Assembly: GCF_000179615.1 (NCBI RefSeq)
Contig: NZ_AEDD01000001.1
Coordinates: 661,995-725,994, forward strand
Length of the DNA stretch: 64,000 nt
Source: Paenibacillus curdlanolyticus YK9
Lineage (GTDB): Bacteria > Bacillota > Bacilli > Paenibacillales > Paenibacillaceae
Direction of reading: 5' to 3'
Shown: positions 62,688 through 64,000 of the stretch, piece by piece
How the letters are laid out: each line of letters starts with the position of its first letter
How positions within the stretch are numbered: the stretch's first letter is position 1
Position numbers and translations under genes: made by a program
The notes under the pieces: model-generated
Database searches by the model: none
What the model was told of the DNA's origin: nothing
What the model saw: only the letters and a program-made list of their open reading frames with translations

Positions 62688-62728
62688 CAAGCAAACGGCT
62701 CAGCAAGAAGAGAAAGGAACGAAGCGGG

Positions 62729-64000
62729 TTGAAACCATTACCGATAGATGAAGTCATTCCCGATATAAAACGATTGCTCGCTGCGCGGCCTAATGCCGTG
62801 CTAGTAGCGCCTCCAGGCGCAGGCAAGACGACGCGAGTTCCGCTTGCGCTGCTCGGCGAAGAGTGGCTTGGCGATCGAAAAATCGTGATGTTGGAGCCAC
62901 GCAGATTGGCTGCGCGGTCTGCTGCGGCGCATATGGCGTCGTTGCTAGGCGAGAAAGCAGGCGAGACGGTCGGATACCGCGTTCGCCTTGACACGAAGGT
63001 AGGTCCGTCGACGCGAATCGAGGTCGTGACGGAAGGCATTTTGACACGCATGCTGCAATCGGATCCTGCACTGGAGGATATCGGGGCGATTCTGTTCGAC
63101 GAGTTCCATGAACGGCATTTGCAGGGCGATTTGGGCTTGGCGCTCAGCTTGCAGTCGCAGTCGCTCCTGCGGGACGATTTGCGCATTGTTGTGATGTCGG
63201 CAACGCTGGAAGCAGCGCCCGTCGCGCGATTGCTCGGCGATGCGCCCGTTATTGAAAGTCAAGGTCGCGCATTTCCGGTTGAGACGTTTTATGCAGACAA
63301 CAGTCTTGGCTTAACGAGCACAGGCACTTGGCTCGGCATTGGCGCTGTCAGTGGAAGGCCGGTTAGCGGCACTTGGGGCCATACGAATCGCGAGGATACG
63401 CTGGAATCTCGCGTTGCGTCTACGGCAGCCGCTGCACTAGGTAGGCATGATGGCGATCTTCTTGTCTTTTTGCCCGGCATGCGCGAGCTGCGCCGCGTAC
63501 AGACGCTGCTGCTTGAGCGGGGCATCGGGCAACGCGACGGCGTTGAGCTTGTTTTGCTGCATGGCAGCATGCCGTTGGAAGAGCAAGGGAGAGCGATTGC
63601 GCCTTGCAAGGCTGGCGAGCGCAAGATCGTGCTTGCTACGTCTATCGCAGAATCATCATTGACGGTTGAAGGCGTTCGTGTCGTCATCGATAGCGGGCTG
63701 ATGCGCGTGCCTCGCTTTTCCCCGCGAACGGGCATGTCGCGGTTAGATACCGTTCCGGTATCTGCGCCCTCAGCGGATCAGCGGCGCGGCCGCGCAGGCC
63801 GCGTGGCGCCCGGCGTATGCTACCGGCTGTGGACGGAGCAGGAGCAGCAGCTGCTCGCGCCGCGCAGCACGCCGGAGCTGCTCGAGGCGGATCTCGCGCC
63901 GCTCGCGCTTGAACTGGCGGCTTGGGGCGTGCAATCGCCCAGCGAGCTGAGCTGGCTGGACGAGCCGCCAGCCGGCGCTTACGCGAGCGCACGCGCGCTG
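62729..64000 (+). CDS. hrpB: ATP-dependent helicase HrpB, N-terminal part (partial)
   Basis: A frame opening at TTG 62729 (MKPLPIDEVIPDIKRLLAAR) stays open for 424 codons to the window end. GAAAGG stands upstream. It encodes a DEAH-type RNA helicase of the HrpB family: Walker A APPGAGKTTRVP near 27-38, LEPRRLAARSAA, motif II written as DEFHERH near 124-130, VMSATLEA, the second RecA domain with FLPGMRELRR, VLATSIAESSLTVEGVR, and DQRRGRAGRVAPGVCYRL. The last codons (EPPAGAYASARAL) enter the winged-helix/ratchet region. The substrate of HrpB is not well known. Confidence 0.94.
   Translation, partial: MKPLPIDEVIPDIKRLLAARPNAVLVAPPGAGKTTRVPLALLGEEWLGDRKIVMLEPRRLAARSAAAHMASLLGEKAGETVGYRVRLDTKVGPSTRIEVVTEGILTRMLQSDPALEDIGAILFDEFHERHLQGDLGLALSLQSQSLLRDDLRIVVMSATLEAAPVARLLGDAPVIESQGRAFPVETFYADNSLGLTSTGTWLGIGAVSGRPVSGTWGHTNREDTLESRVASTAAAALGRHDGDLLVFLPGMRELRRVQTLLLERGIGQRDGVELVLLHGSMPLEEQGRAIAPCKAGERKIVLATSIAESSLTVEGVRVVIDSGLMRVPRFSPRTGMSRLDTVPVSAPSADQRRGRAGRVAPGVCYRLWTEQEQQLLAPRSTPELLEADLAPLALELAAWGVQSPSELSWLDEPPAGAYASARAL

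Overview
The window reads as chromosome of an endospore-forming Gram-positive of the Paenibacillaceae type (Paenibacillus or Cohnella-like). The grounds are sporulation genes (dpaAB, spoIIIE, sleB, spoVS), rnj, rny, ymdB and ymcA, AGGAGG-type ribosome binding sites, many TTG/GTG starts, and a gene order that for about 33 kb largely follows the known Bacillus subtilis dpaA-to-ymcA block. No rRNA, tRNA or CRISPR array was seen.

1-33 kb, conserved block. The 3' end of dut comes first, then an IS1182-family element (177-1730) bounded by identical 24-bp hairpin repeats. Next are dpaA-dpaB (dipicolinate for the spore core), a decayed tail of asd, dapG and dapA (lysine/diaminopimelate/dipicolinate pathway), an RNase J gene, tepA-ylzJ, spoIIIE, sleB with a near-perfect sigma-G promoter, ymfF-ymfH-ymfI-ymfJ-ymfK-ymfM, yajQ, pgsA, cinA, SOS-regulated recA, recX, rny, ymdB, spoVS, a dipeptidase, korAB, pduL, miaB and ymcA.

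33-50 kb, accessory region. The expected cotE-mutS-mutL continuation is absent. In its place are an iron alcohol dehydrogenase, bioY divergent from a two-gene energy-coupling-factor module across GTTAAC repeats that look like a BirA operator, an AT-richer orphan with a HEPN-like motif, an MFS transporter, a DUF4184 membrane protein, a histidine kinase and response regulator followed by an RND pump, a small secreted DUF3889-like protein, a rhodanese and a Cu(I) P-type ATPase.

50-59 kb, corrinoid salvage. A cobalamin riboswitch and terminator precede btuF-btuC-btuD. After a second terminator come cobT-cobU-cbiB-cobS-cobD-cbiZ: uptake and lower-ligand/aminopropanol-arm assembly, with no corrin-ring synthesis.

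59-64 kb: gluQ on the minus strand, corA, a Nudix hydrolase overlapping a DUF2233 phosphodiester glycosidase, and the 5' part of hrpB running off the window.

The strongest leads are the EcfA-EcfT fusion with an in-frame 42-bp repeat linker beside bioY, the asd remnant, the IS element at a duplicated terminator hairpin with a possible -1 frameshift, the orphan HEPN-like gene, and a 28-codon ORF overlapping the pgsA start.
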